DNA of 64,000 nucleotides from Bilophila sp964538355 (GCA_964538355.1 CAZIFC010000001.1:1-64000); one strand, 5' to 3'; positions 1-9,424 are shown, counted from the stretch's first letter. Made by a program: numbers and translations. The notes: a model not told the origin generated them from the sequence alone.

Positions 1-1915
1 CTTTACGCAGGCGATCTTCCTCCAGCTTCTTTTTATGGATGTTTGTCATGCGCCCAATGAGCTTGATGGGGGTTCCCTGTTCGTCCCGCAGGGTCTTGAA
101 GCAGACCTCAAACCACTGGTAGCCGTACTCCACGGTTTTAAACCGAGTGCAGACCTGCACATATTTTTTATTGTTCTTGAAGTCTTCTTCGACCCTTTTG
201 AACAGATGCAGGTCATCGGGGTGTGCAAGGAAAGGAAGCCCTTTCCTTTTTTTGACGTAGTCGGTTACATGGCAGGGAAAGCCGAAGGTCTTTTCGTAGC
301 CTCCAGAAAAATGCATGGTATCCCGAACGAGATCTTGTTCGAAAAGAATTTCGTCGGTTATTTCGCTGATGATTTCATACCGCTGCTTTTCCATCTTCAA
401 TTCTTTGATGGTTTCCTTCGCCTGGGTAATATCCACAAAGACACCGATAAAGAGCGGATAGCCTTTCCATTCGCCAACATATTTGGCGCGGGCATAGGTC
501 CATGAATAGCTGCCGTCCTTGCGGAGGATTCTGTATTCCGCGCAAAGGATGGAGCCTTCCGGCGGGAGTTTCTCCATAAGCTCCAACAGGGATTCCCTGT
601 CGTCCTGATGGATCAGGCTGATGCCGCAGTTTTTCGTATCCTGGGCGTAGCTTTCCTGTGTGCGCCCGGAAAGTGCATAGAAACCGGCGTTTGCCCACAG
701 AATATGGAGCTGGGCGTCCAGTACAAACTTGGCAACGCCTCCGTCCACGCTATTGATGACAGCCTGAAGCTCCCGAAACGTACTGGTCGCTTCCGCCTTG
801 GCGAGCTCGGCCTCTTTCGTGCGCCGGTCGGCGAGTTCTATGCTCGATTTCAGCCGTCCGACCATTGTATCCAAAGCGTCGGCGAGTGCGCCTATCTCGT
901 CTTTTTGCTGGATATCGAAGGTATGCTCAAGGTTCCCGGCGGCGACGCTTTTCGCAAAATCCACTCCATCGCGCAACGATGCGACGATTCTGGAGATGAT
1001 GGCGAACATGGCAAAAATGACGAACCATATGGCGAGAAACGCTACCAGAATGATGTCATCGCGCATGGAACGCATGTCCCGCATGAGCAGGTCGCGGGAA
1101 ACCGTAGCAACGATGATCCACCCATTCGGCAGTGTCTGGTAGGTACTGTAGTAATCGCTTCCATTGCTTTCGTACTCGAAGGAGCCGGCCCCTCCATCGG
1201 TAACGACTTCAAAAATAACCTGCTCGATCATGTGGTTTCCGATCATCTTTTCCCTGTCGGGATGCAGGACGGTCTGGCCGTTGGAATCGACGACGTAGGT
1301 AAATCCATGTCCGTTCAGCGTGGCCGGCTCAATGGTTTTCTGGGAGAACGCCTCCATGTTTACCGCACCGGTGAGCACTCCGGCGATCTGCCCGTCCACA
1401 AAAACGGGTTCGCCAAGCAACATGGTGTATTCCCCTGTGGTACGTTCCGGCAAAGGCCCCTGTACCGACTTGGAACCGTGAAGGCTCTTCGTAAAATAGC
1501 TTCTGTCGGCGAGGGAGGAGCCTTCCAAAAACCCGCTGGAGCTGGCCCGGACAATGCCGTTTTTATCCACGAAAGCAAGAAAATCGATATAGTGGTAGAG
1601 CTCGGTGTTTTTTTTCAGCAAGGCCCGAAAGTTTTTTTGGATGGTTGGGTCGATGGACGCGTGCGGTTGGGCAAGGCATTCTCCAGCGTACTGAATGACG
1701 GCACCACGCTGGGCCGTAACATGCATGTAGCTTTCCAAGGAACCAAGCAGCGTATTTATTTCTCGGCTGATGCTATCGATCACCGTGGATTCAAGAGTGA
1801 CGATGTTGGAGAAGACCACCTGCTTGGCTCTTTCATACGCACTGCCTGCCACAAGAGTGAGGGCGAGCGTCGTGATCAACGCTATGGGAGCAATCAACCG
1901 TGCCGAGAGTGACAT
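1..1915 (-). CDS. Cache-HAMP-PAS-PAS membrane sensor, probably a diguanylate cyclase (C-terminus outside window)
   Basis: The minus frame is open from an ATG at 1915 to the window edge (638 codons seen). The order of parts is: a membrane segment at about residues 8-26; an extracytoplasmic double-Cache-like region to about 270, which includes GEYTMLLGEPVFVDGQIAG; a second membrane segment near 280-300; a HAMP linker (SVAAGNLEHTFDIQQKDEIG); and two PAS/PAC modules. The last visible residues, GRMTNIHKKKLEEDRLRK, are a typical PAC end. In this architecture a GGDEF domain usually follows, as in the complete sensor at 13803-16061, but the output domain is not in the window, so cyclase activity is inference. 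Cache domains bind small ligands outside the membrane. The gene reads away from the LysR locus and appears monocistronic here. Confidence 0.85.
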   Translation of the reverse strand, partial: MSLSARLIAPIALITTLALTLVAGSAYERAKQVVFSNIVTLESTVIDSISREINTLLGSLESYMHVTAQRGAVIQYAGECLAQPHASIDPTIQKNFRALLKKNTELYHYIDFLAFVDKNGIVRASSSGFLEGSSLADRSYFTKSLHGSKSVQGPLPERTTGEYTMLLGEPVFVDGQIAGVLTGAVNMEAFSQKTIEPATLNGHGFTYVVDSNGQTVLHPDREKMIGNHMIEQVIFEVVTDGGAGSFEYESNGSDYYSTYQTLPNGWIIVATVSRDLLMRDMRSMRDDIILVAFLAIWFVIFAMFAIISRIVASLRDGVDFAKSVAAGNLEHTFDIQQKDEIGALADALDTMVGRLKSSIELADRRTKEAELAKAEATSTFRELQAVINSVDGGVAKFVLDAQLHILWANAGFYALSGRTQESYAQDTKNCGISLIHQDDRESLLELMEKLPPEGSILCAEYRILRKDGSYSWTYARAKYVGEWKGYPLFIGVFVDITQAKETIKELKMEKQRYEIISEITDEILFEQDLVRDTMHFSGGYEKTFGFPCHVTDYVKKRKGLPFLAHPDDLHLFKRVEEDFKNNKKYVQVCTRFKTVEYGYQWFEVCFKTLRDEQGTPIKLIGRMTNIHKKKLEEDRLRK

Positions 1916-2112
1916 GTCCATCCTTTAACATCACACTGCAAAAAACGACATTTCCCCAAAGCGGTTTCAATGTTCCTTGCAGTGTTTGTTTCGGGAAATC
2001 TAACGTGTTTTCGTTCGTATTGTCCAGATGTCACACACGCGTACTATAGCAACTTATTTTATAAAACGAACAAGGACGGGATGGTTTTGCCTGTCTCCGG
2101 GGCGGTACATGC

Positions 2113-3021
2113 TCAGTCTGCGGCTTTTTTGAGATGCCCTTCCTGCTCTTCCAGCCTGCTCTGAACTTGCTTGGCAAGAGCCTCCCGCAGGCTGGAAAAC
2201 GGCCTGTCCCGATGCTCGATGCGATAGAATGTCCTGTCAAAACAGGCATCACTGATGCCGACGACAAAGAGTTTTCCTTCGCTGACTTCCCGCTGGACGA
2301 TGTGCGGCGAGAGGCAGGAAAGGGTTCCTTTATTGAGAAGGAGCTGCTTGATGGGGTCGTTGTGCTCGAACTCAAGAAAGATTTTAGGCTTGAGTCCGCG
2401 GGGTGCGAGCTGGCGCAGAAAGGTTTCGCGTGTTCCCGAGCCTGGCTCGCGCAGGAGCCAGTCGCGGTCGAGCAGGCTTTCGATGGGATGGGGTCCGGAT
2501 TCGGCGAGGCTTTGGTCTGCCGTCACGATGACCAGCGACTCGCGGGCTACGGGCATGACTTCCACGGCAAGGTTCTGGACTTCACCTTCCACAAAGCCGA
2601 TATCCAGCAGCCCGTTTTCGACATGGCGCACAATATCCGCCGTGTTTCCGGATTCGCATTCGATTTCGACACGCTCATGCTGTATTTTAAAATTGTAGAG
2701 GACTTGCGGGAGCACGAAATCCGAGAGCGTCGTGGATGCGCCGATGCGGATTTTCCCCGCCAGTTCGTCGCTCGCGACCAGCGTCAGCGCATTCTTGAGC
2801 TGATTGTAGAGTGGGGCGAGCCGTTTCTCCAAAAGCCTTCCCTTGTCGTTGAGGCGGATGCCCCGGCCTATTCTGTCGAACAGCGGCGTTCCCAGCTCCG
2901 CTTCAAAATCGCGGAGCGCGCTGGAGACGGCGGCCTGTGAAATGAACAGTCTGGCGGCGGTATCCCGCATGTTGGGGGTGCGCGCCAAAGCCAGAAAGAT
3001 TTCCAGATACCGAAGCGTCAT
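2113..3021 (-). CDS. LysR-family transcriptional regulator (CysL/YeiE-like)
   Basis: The 302-residue protein has the LysR layout. An N-terminal winged helix-turn-helix (residues 1-60, with FISQAAVSSALRDFEAELG) is followed by a periplasmic-binding-protein-like effector domain (about 90-290). The length is normal. It lies downstream of, and in the same direction as, the YeiH transporter gene, the pair seen as yeiE/yeiH in enterobacteria, where YeiE has been linked to sulfite tolerance. A role in sensing an oxyanion such as sulfite is therefore a reasonable inference. A terminator at the end of yeiH suggests a separate promoter in the AT-rich gap at 3022-3354. That gap holds GTAAA-N6-TTTAC at 3079-3094, a possible autoregulatory site. 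The effector itself cannot be read from the sequence. Confidence 0.88.
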   Translation of the reverse strand: MTLRYLEIFLALARTPNMRDTAARLFISQAAVSSALRDFEAELGTPLFDRIGRGIRLNDKGRLLEKRLAPLYNQLKNALTLVASDELAGKIRIGASTTLSDFVLPQVLYNFKIQHERVEIECESGNTADIVRHVENGLLDIGFVEGEVQNLAVEVMPVARESLVIVTADQSLAESGPHPIESLLDRDWLLREPGSGTRETFLRQLAPRGLKPKIFLEFEHNDPIKQLLLNKGTLSCLSPHIVQREVSEGKLFVVGISDACFDRTFYRIEHRDRPFSSLREALAKQVQSRLEEQEGHLKKAAD

Positions 3022-3354
3022 GCTCTCCTCCCGTCGATGTCGGTTGTCTGCGGTGTGCAGCGAAGGCTGAGCTCTTCTGTAAACGATCCTTTACGATGCG
3101 GCAACGCTTCTTTTTCTCAACACATGGAAGTTGTTTCTTTTTTCCCATGCCTTTTTCAGGGGGTTGCGTGCGGGACAGGCTTCCGGCAACAGGGCCTGGC
3201 TGGAGCCATGCTGAAGCTGTTTCGCGTAATACGCTCAAATGAATTGTATAAATGTTTATATAAAGAGGCAAGGAAAGGCCCGCTGCCCTGTCGGTCTTTT
3301 TTGTACGTTCTTTTGGGAACGTCTGGCTTTGGCGATGAAAGGGGGCTGGACATG
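3022..3354. other. Intergenic region upstream of the lysR gene
   Basis: No convincing gene. An AT-rich stretch at about 3225-3265 could hold the lysR promoter on the minus strand. GTAAA-N6-TTTAC at 3079-3094 is the only clear dyad. Confidence 0.4.
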
Positions 3355-3386
3355 AAAAAACGGCAAGGGGAGCAGCCTTGCCGTTT
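3355..3386 (-). terminator. Intrinsic terminator of the yeiH-like gene
   Basis: On the minus strand an 8-bp stem (CGGCAAGG/CCTTGCCG, extended by A-T pairs) is followed by a run of six T. It lies 26 bases past the yeiH stop codon. Confidence 0.85.
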
Positions 3387-3411
3387 CAGGAGGGGGAGGA
3401 AAAAAGCGGAA

Positions 3412-4476
3412 TTACAGACCGAGAGAGAGGATAAACCGGGTTACAAAGTAGCCGCCGCCGATGAGCCAGAGGGCAAGGATCCCGGCGAGCAGGAAAGGCT
3501 TGGGGCCGACCATGCGAACCTTTTCAAAGCTGGTTTCCATGCCGAGGGCACACATGGCCATTGTGAGCATGAAGATATCGAGCGAGTTGATGGCGTTGAC
3601 GGCCTGCTTGGGAATGATGCCCAACGAATTGATCCCGATGCACACGATGAAGAGGACGGCGAACCACGGGAAGCTGCTGAAGCTGTAGCTGCCGTGCGAA
3701 GCTCCCTCCTGCCCGCCGTTTTCAGGGTTGCGGCTCAGCCAGAAGCCGAGGCCGATGAGCAGGGGGGCGATCATGATGACCCGGAGCATTTTGACGATGA
3801 CGGCAGTGTTGCCCGCATCCACAGAGATGGCCTGTCCTGCGGCTACGGCATGGGCGACTTCATGCAGGGTTCCGCCCACAAACATGCCGTAGGCCTGTTC
3901 CGTCATGTCCAGCAGGCCGTGGCTGTAAAGGAAGGGATAGATGAACATGGCGATGGTTCCGAAGACCACGACCGTACCCACGGCAATGCTGCTTTCATGG
4001 GATTCGCCCTTGACCACCGGTTCGGTGGCGAGTACGGCCGCGGCTCCGCAAACCGAGCTTCCGGCAGCCGTCAGCAGGGCAAGGCGGCGGGGCAGGCCAA
4101 AGACCTTGATCCCGAGCCAGGTTCCGCCGATAAAGGTGCTCATCAGCATGAAGGAGCTTATGGCCAGCCCGTTGACGCCTACCAGCAGGAGATCCTGGAA
4201 GGTGAGCCGGAAGCCGTACAGAACAATGGCGACGCGCAGCAGCACCTTGGAGGAAAACAGGATGCCGGGCAACCAATAGACGGGCAGGTGGAGACGCAAG
4301 GTGTTTCCGTACACCATACCGAGGACGATACCCACAATGAGCGGACTGATGCCGAGCAGTGAAATGTAATGCCACTGCGAAAGCTGGTATGCTGCACTGG
4401 CGAAAAGGACGACAAACAGCACTCCGTTCATCAGTTGCAGATGCTGACCGTTGCTGATGGCTTTTTCAGACTGCAT
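3412..4476 (-). CDS. YeiH/UPF0324 family putative sulfate/sulfite transporter
   Basis: The 354-residue polytopic membrane protein belongs to the YeiH (UPF0324, putative sulfate exporter) family. Family features visible are the N-terminal segment ISPLIVGIVLGMVYGN, the glycine-rich FIGGTWLGIKVFGLPRRLAL followed by SSVCGAAAV, and FVGGTLHEVAHAVAAG. I place the start at 4476 because GAGGAG lies seven bases upstream; the frame is open further upstream but that extension has no family resemblance. The family has about ten membrane helices and its substrate is only loosely established (sulfate or sulfite export). In a sulfite- or sulfate-respiring organism, a transporter paired with a YeiE-like regulator would fit sulfur-oxyanion balance. 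A strong terminator follows. Confidence 0.88.
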   Translation of the reverse strand: MQSEKAISNGQHLQLMNGVLFVVLFASAAYQLSQWHYISLLGISPLIVGIVLGMVYGNTLRLHLPVYWLPGILFSSKVLLRVAIVLYGFRLTFQDLLLVGVNGLAISSFMLMSTFIGGTWLGIKVFGLPRRLALLTAAGSSVCGAAAVLATEPVVKGESHESSIAVGTVVVFGTIAMFIYPFLYSHGLLDMTEQAYGMFVGGTLHEVAHAVAAGQAISVDAGNTAVIVKMLRVIMIAPLLIGLGFWLSRNPENGGQEGASHGSYSFSSFPWFAVLFIVCIGINSLGIIPKQAVNAINSLDIFMLTMAMCALGMETSFEKVRMVGPKPFLLAGILALWLIGGGYFVTRFILSLGL

Positions 4477-4654
4477 AGATACGCTCCTCATGTTGTATGG
4501 GGATGGAATAGGACACCGTGGAATCGTTTCTAGCATTGCCTTCCGGCTGAAGACAAACGGATAAAACAATTCGGATCGATAAGCTAAACCGTTCAATATC
4601 TCATGCAACATCACATAGATGCTGTGAAACACGTCACAATGGGAAAGGTGCTTT

Positions 4655-5371
4655 GTGCCGACACTGCTTGTCTTGGGAGGAACCTCGGGAATAGCCCGTG
4701 CCATAGCCTGCGCGTTTGCGCGGTCGGGCTGGCGTATACAGCTTGCCGGACGGGATCCTGGCCGGCTTGAGGAGGCTGCGGCGTGCTGCGGAGGGGCGGA
4801 GGTGTTCCCTTTTGACGCGCTGGACCCGGTTTCCCGTTCCTCCCTGTGGAGTTTGCTGCCCGAAACGCCGGATGCCGTGCTGTGTGCCGTGGGCCTGCTT
4901 GGGGATCAGAGGCGGGCCGGGCGTGAGCCGGAGGCGGCCCTGCGCGTTCTGGAGAGCAATTTTTACGGGCTGGTTCCTGTGCTGCTTCAGGCTGCCGAGG
5001 CTTTTGAGGCCCGTGGAAGCGGGCTTCTTATCGGGATTGGCTCTGTAGCCGGAGACCGGGGCCGGGCTTCCAATTATGCCTATGGAGCGGCAAAGGCGGG
5101 CTTTGCGGCCTTCCTGTCAGGGCTTCGTGCCCGGCTCTGTCGGGCCGGGGTGCGTGTGCTGACGGTCAAGCCGGGGTTTGTGGCTACCGAAATGATTGCG
5201 GGGCGACGGCTTCCCCGCTGCCTCGTCGCTTCGCCGGAAGACGTGGCGCGGGATGTCCTGTATGCCGTCAGGACAGGCAAGGATGTCATGTATTCTCCGG
5301 GATGGTGGAGACCGCTTCTTGCGTTGTATCGCGCGCTGCCCGAATGCCTTGCCAAACGGCTGCCCCTCTAG
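4655..5371 (+). CDS. Short-chain dehydrogenase/reductase
   Basis: The 238-residue classical SDR has the nucleotide-binding loop LVLGGTSGIARAIA near the N-terminus. The catalytic Ser is in IGSVAGDRG, and the YxxxK motif is in YAYGAAKAG. The start is GTG at 4655, with AAAGG about five bases upstream; it fits the usual Rossmann beginning. The C-terminus (GWWRPLLALYRALPECLAKRLP) resembles the membrane-proximal tail of SDRs related to the DprE2 epimerase subunit and to ketoreductases acting on lipid or sugar substrates. The usual oxidase partner of DprE2 is absent, so the substrate is unknown. The HAD phosphatase gene follows 165 bases later on the same strand and may be cotranscribed. Confidence 0.85.
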   Translation: MPTLLVLGGTSGIARAIACAFARSGWRIQLAGRDPGRLEEAAACCGGAEVFPFDALDPVSRSSLWSLLPETPDAVLCAVGLLGDQRRAGREPEAALRVLESNFYGLVPVLLQAAEAFEARGSGLLIGIGSVAGDRGRASNYAYGAAKAGFAAFLSGLRARLCRAGVRVLTVKPGFVATEMIAGRRLPRCLVASPEDVARDVLYAVRTGKDVMYSPGWWRPLLALYRALPECLAKRLPL

Positions 5372-5536
5372 GGGGCTTCCACGCCTCCCACGCCTTCCGC
5401 GGCAAGCCGGGTCTTCCCTGCGCTGGGAAGATGCGCTCTGGAAGTCCCGCGGAGGTATCGCCGCCCGGCGGTTGCGGGACTGTTTGCCTTGCAGTCCGGG
5501 ATTGCGGAAAAAAACGAAGGACGATAGAGGGGGCCG

Positions 5537-6178
5537 ATGCAGTATCAAACCATACTTTTCGATTTGGACGGCACGTTGACGGATTCCGCGCCGGGTATCG
5601 TCAATGCCGCCCGGTACGCGCTTGAGCGTTTCGGCATGGAGGCGGAGCCGGCGGTTCTGCGTTCTTTCATAGGCCCGCCGCTGTGTGACTCCTTCCACCA
5701 CGCTCTGGGCATGCCTCTTGCCGACGCGCGGCGGGCGGTCAAGGTCTTTCAGGAATATTTCAGGGATCGCGGCATATTTGAAAACGCTCCGTATCCGGGA
5801 ATCGTTGAAATGCTCAAGTCGCTGCACGGATCGGGCAAGCGGCTGGTCGTGGCAACGTCCAAGCCGGAGCTTTTTGCGGAGCGCATTGCCGAACGCTTCG
5901 GTTTTTCGCCGTGGCTTGATGGCGTCTTCGGGGCAGATATGGAAGAAACCCGGGTCTCCAAAGGGGAGATCATCCGTTACGCCCTGCACAGCCGAGGGAT
6001 AGATCCTGCTTCGGCGGTGATGGTTGGGGATAGAAAATACGATATTGACGGAGCCAGACAGTCAGGCGTGGACGGTATAGGCGTGCTCTACGGCTACGGT
6101 TCGCATTCGGAACTGGAGGCGGCCGGGGCGATGCGGATCGTCTCCAGCGTTGATGAGCTGGGCCGCATCCTGCACTAG
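5537..6178 (+). CDS. HAD-family phosphatase, phosphoglycolate phosphatase-like
   Basis: The 213-residue HAD hydrolase of the Gph/PGMB group carries all four motifs: the nucleophile in LFDLDGTLTDS, a Thr motif in VVATSKPE, the Lys in VSKGEIIRY, and the acidic motif in MVGDRKYDIDGA. A helical cap sits between the first and second motifs, as in phosphoglycolate phosphatases. AGGGGG precedes the ATG. Family members clear 2-phosphoglycolate or other small phosphate esters; the exact substrate cannot be set from sequence. A strong terminator 20 bases downstream ends the unit. Confidence 0.88.
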   Translation: MQYQTILFDLDGTLTDSAPGIVNAARYALERFGMEAEPAVLRSFIGPPLCDSFHHALGMPLADARRAVKVFQEYFRDRGIFENAPYPGIVEMLKSLHGSGKRLVVATSKPELFAERIAERFGFSPWLDGVFGADMEETRVSKGEIIRYALHSRGIDPASAVMVGDRKYDIDGARQSGVDGIGVLYGYGSHSELEAAGAMRIVSSVDELGRILH

Positions 6179-6197
6179 GGCTTTGGAGCGGCGCAAG

Positions 6198-6230
6198 GAG
6201 AGGAGTCGGTGCGGTGGTCTCCTCTCTTTT
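6198..6230 (+). terminator. Intrinsic terminator after the HAD gene
   Basis: The 8-bp stem GAGAGGAG/CTCCTCTC is followed by TTTT, just past the HAD stop codon. Confidence 0.8.
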
Positions 6231-6871
6231 GCGTCCATGCGGGAAAACTCCGTGCTTATCAGGATGGATTATCGTTTGTTGAAAAGCTGTTAGGCTCCCC
6301 CGCAGGCCTGGGATTCGGAGGCGGACGTGATATTTTTTGAAAAAAAGAAGTATTGAATCACCGTATGTTACGCGTAACATGCCGCAACGGTACAGTTGAC
6401 AGAATGCCGGCAATGTGACTTGGCAACTCCAAAAAAAAGCCAAAAAATTTTTCTTGCGCGGGAACCCTTGTTTACCGGGCATTTCTGGAAGAAAGGCTCT
6501 CCGCTCCCGCTTTTGGGGTGTTGATCCTCTTCCGGTTTGCGTTTACATCTTCTCCACGCAGAGAGACATCCCATCGGTGTGGCCCCCTGCGGTATGCCCC
6601 CGCTTCCGGGGCGTGCATAATCGGGCCTCGACCTTTTCATGAGTTATCGACGACAATAGGGTCGCCCCTGCTCTGGCGGAAAGAGCAACGACGTTTCGTT
6701 GCCCTGTGATGTTCTTTTTGCCTGCGCTTTGTTTTTCCCGACGGGGAAGGAGTGGCCTGTGGTTCTTTAAATCACTTGGCAGGAAAGAGTCGGATGCACT
6801 AGCCATAAGCCCCGGTTTGGTGTATCCTTCTTGAGAAAATTGCATTTTTTATAGAAAATACGGGATGTTAC
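6231..6871. other. Long non-coding leader region upstream of nrdD
   Basis: About 640 bases hold no convincing gene. The one striking element is a perfect 16-bp palindrome (6365-6380). The stretch is otherwise mixed AT-rich and GC-rich with poor coding character. It may carry the nrdD promoter and a long leader; I could not fit a known riboswitch or an NrdR-box pair. Confidence 0.4.
6365..6380. promoter_or_regulatory. Perfect 16-bp palindrome ATGTTACGCGTAACAT upstream of nrdD
   Basis: Two identical 8-bp arms meet without a spacer in the long gap before nrdD. This is the form of an operator for a dimeric regulator, possibly of the CRP/FNR type, though the arms do not match the TTGTGA or TTGAT consensus. 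The bound protein is unknown. Confidence 0.4.
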
Positions 6872-9175
6872 ATGTTGATGTTCCGTATTGAAAGCGAGCG
6901 AATCCGAATGGTTACTTCTATCAGGAAAAGAGATGCACGCATCGTCCCCTTTGACGTGAATAAGATCGCGCAGGCGATTTTTCGCGCCGCCAGCAGCCAG
7001 GGGGGGAAGGATTACGTCCTTTCGCTCAAAATTGCCGCCGAGGTGCTGGAACGCCTCAACGAGCAGTTCGTGGACGACATTCCCGATGTGGAACAGGTGC
7101 AGGACCTGGTGGAAAAGACGCTTATCAAGAGCGGTCATGCCCGCACCGCCAAAGCCTACATCCTGTACCGCCACCAGCGCACCAAGGTTCGGGAAATGAA
7201 TACCCGGCTCATGACCACCATTCGCGATTTGACCTTCAAGGATGCGAAGGACAACGATCTCAAGCGCGAGAACGCCAACATCGACGGCGACACCGCTATG
7301 GGCACGATGCTGAAGTACGGCAGCGAAAGCTCCAAGCAGTTCTATGAGATGTACATTCTCAACCCGAAGCACAGCCTCGCGCACAAGAACGGCGACATCC
7401 ACATCCATGATCTCGATTTCCTGACCCTGACCACGACGTGCTGCCAGATCGACATCAAGAGGCTGTTCAGGGACGGCTTCGGAACCGGGCACGGCTTCCT
7501 CCGCGAGCCGAACGACATCCGCAGCTACAGCGCGCTGGCCTGTATCGCCATTCAGGCCAACCAGAACGATCAGCATGGCGGACAGAGCATCCCGAATTTT
7601 GAGTATGGCCTTGCCCTTGGCGTCGCCAAGACCTTTATCAAGGAACTGTACGCCATCCTTGACCTCTACAACGTGGAAGGCAAGGAAGCTGTCAAGACAG
7701 AACTGCGTGGTTTCCTTGAAGAGAACGAATCCATCCTCGGAGAGGAAGGGATTGCCTTCGTCAGGAAGAGCCTCGTCAGGCACGCTCCGGCCCTGAATAT
7801 CGACTTTGCCGTGGAAAAGGCCCTCGAATACACCAACCGGGCCACCTATCAGGCCATGGAAGCTCTGGTGCATAACCTGAACACCATGCATTCCCGCGCC
7901 GGTGCACAGATTCCCTTCAGCTCCATCAACTACGGGACGGACACCTCTCCCGAAGGCCGCATGGTCATCAAGAACGTGCTGCTTGCGACGGAAGCGGGGC
8001 TTGGCAACGGCGAAACCCCCATTTTCCCCATCCATATCTTTAAGGTGAAGGAAGGGATCAATTTCCGCCAGGGCGATCCCAACTATGATCTGTTCAAGCT
8101 GGCCTGCCGCGTTTCCGCAAAACGGCTGTTCCCGAACTTCTCGTTCATTGATGCGCCGTTCAACCTCTCCTACTACAGGGAAGGACGGCCTGAAACGGAA
8201 ATCGCCTACATGGGGTGCCGTACGCGAGTGATGGCAAACCTGAACGATCCGAGCCGGGAAATCGTCAACGGACGCGGTAACCTGAGCTTTACGTCCATCA
8301 ACCTGCCGCGTCTTGGCATCCTTGCCAATCACGACACCGACGCCTTCTTTGCCGAACTGGACAAGATGGTCGAGCTGGTGTTTGAGCAGCTTCTCGAACG
8401 CCTTGAGATCCAGTCGGGCAAGAAGTGCAAGAACTATCCCTTCCTGATGGGGCAGGGCGTCTGGATCGACTCCGAAAAGCTTGGCCCCGACGATGAAGTG
8501 CGCGAAGTGCTCAGGCACGGCACGCTGACGGTCGGGTTTATCGGCCTTGCCGAATGCCTCAAGGCTCTCATCGGCAAGCACCACGGGGAATCCGAGGAAG
8601 CCCAGCAGCTCGGCCTCAGGATCGTGAAGTTTATCCGCGATAAGGCCGACAAGAAGGCTCAGGAAACCAAGCTCAACTTCTCCGTCATCGCCACGCCTGC
8701 GGAAGGGCTTTCCGGCAAGTTCGTGCGCCTTGACCGCAAGCGTTTCGGAAACCTCGAAGGCATCACCGACAAGGATTACTATACGAACTCCTTCCATATC
8801 CCGGTGTATTTCAGCATCAGTGCCTACAACAAGATCCGTCTCGAGGCTCCCTACCACGCCATGACCAACGGCGGGCATATTACCTATGTTGAAGTGGACG
8901 GCGACCCCAGCAACAACCTCGAGGCCTTTGAAGACATCATCAAGGCCATGAAGGAAATGGGCATCGGGTATGGTTCCATCAACCATCCCGTGGATCGTGA
9001 TCCGCTCTGCGGCTATACCGGCATCATCGGGGACGTCTGCCCCCGCTGCGGCCGGCATGACGGAGAAGGGATCGATATTGAAGTGCTTCGCAAGATCAAG
9101 GGGTATGTCCGGGATACCCGCTCGGAAGAAGAGCGGCTCGAAGAGCAGGACAAAAAGCCCAATATCGTGATGTAG
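6872..9175 (+). CDS. nrdD: Anaerobic (class III) ribonucleoside-triphosphate reductase, large subunit
   Basis: A 767-residue (or 755-residue) NrdD. An N-terminal ATP-cone (TSIRKRDARIVPFDVNKIAQ onward, to about residue 105) is followed by the catalytic barrel. The barrel includes HDLDFLTLTTTCCQIDI and the thiyl-radical Cys region MGCRTRVMANLND. A zinc-type region near the C-terminus carries CGYTG and CPRCGRHDG. The tail has RKIKGYV, where the glycine aligns with the radical Gly of canonical NrdD, but the conserved RFNxxK..EVxxRVKH end is missing and is replaced by a charged tail. That conserved end is encoded separately at 9250-9414. NrdD makes dNTPs in anaerobes using formate and a glycyl radical installed by NrdG. 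An in-frame ATG at 6908 is an alternative start and fits the family N-terminus well. Confidence 0.95.
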   Translation: MLMFRIESERIRMVTSIRKRDARIVPFDVNKIAQAIFRAASSQGGKDYVLSLKIAAEVLERLNEQFVDDIPDVEQVQDLVEKTLIKSGHARTAKAYILYRHQRTKVREMNTRLMTTIRDLTFKDAKDNDLKRENANIDGDTAMGTMLKYGSESSKQFYEMYILNPKHSLAHKNGDIHIHDLDFLTLTTTCCQIDIKRLFRDGFGTGHGFLREPNDIRSYSALACIAIQANQNDQHGGQSIPNFEYGLALGVAKTFIKELYAILDLYNVEGKEAVKTELRGFLEENESILGEEGIAFVRKSLVRHAPALNIDFAVEKALEYTNRATYQAMEALVHNLNTMHSRAGAQIPFSSINYGTDTSPEGRMVIKNVLLATEAGLGNGETPIFPIHIFKVKEGINFRQGDPNYDLFKLACRVSAKRLFPNFSFIDAPFNLSYYREGRPETEIAYMGCRTRVMANLNDPSREIVNGRGNLSFTSINLPRLGILANHDTDAFFAELDKMVELVFEQLLERLEIQSGKKCKNYPFLMGQGVWIDSEKLGPDDEVREVLRHGTLTVGFIGLAECLKALIGKHHGESEEAQQLGLRIVKFIRDKADKKAQETKLNFSVIATPAEGLSGKFVRLDRKRFGNLEGITDKDYYTNSFHIPVYFSISAYNKIRLEAPYHAMTNGGHITYVEVDGDPSNNLEAFEDIIKAMKEMGIGYGSINHPVDRDPLCGYTGIIGDVCPRCGRHDGEGIDIEVLRKIKGYVRDTRSEEERLEEQDKKPNIVM

Positions 9176-9249
9176 CAACACAGCCAGAGAAGGGCGGCAT
9201 GCCGCCTTTTCCATATACTCATTATCTTTAAACCAATGGAGATTGTGCC

Positions 9250-9414
9250 ATGAATGCGCAGAAAAAGGTTTTGGTTGGCGAAGGGGTGAAGTTCGAACGC
9301 ATCCGCCGTATTACCGGGTATCTTGTCGGTACGGTTGATCGCTTCAACAACGCCAAGCGTGCCGAAGTTCAGGACAGAGTCAAGCATTGCAAGATCGGTT
9401 GCTGCGGCAACTAG
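9250..9414 (+). CDS. Stand-alone glycyl-radical C-terminal segment of NrdD (54 residues)
   Basis: This small gene lies 74 bases after nrdD, with GGAG eight bases before its ATG. The protein contains RIRRITGYLVG, matching the RRVCGYLG radical loop of E. coli NrdD (radical Gly at residue 23 here), and then RFNNAKRAEVQDRVKH, matching the conserved NrdD terminus. It ends in a small Cys cluster, CKIGCCGN. The radical domain of the reductase is thus present as a separate polypeptide, while the large subunit keeps only a shortened version. It could be the working radical domain, docking to NrdD, or a repair spare part as YfiD is for pyruvate formate-lyase. Short NrdD-annotated proteins occur in other anaerobes; the mechanism here is inference. 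Confidence 0.85.
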   Translation: MNAQKKVLVGEGVKFERIRRITGYLVGTVDRFNNAKRAEVQDRVKHCKIGCCGN

Positions 9415-9424
9415 GATGATGAAC

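Noticed and set aside
6767..9214. 815-codon frame antisense to nrdD
   Set aside because: A mirror of the strongly conserved NrdD frame, typical of GC-rich coding DNA; the translation has no family likeness.
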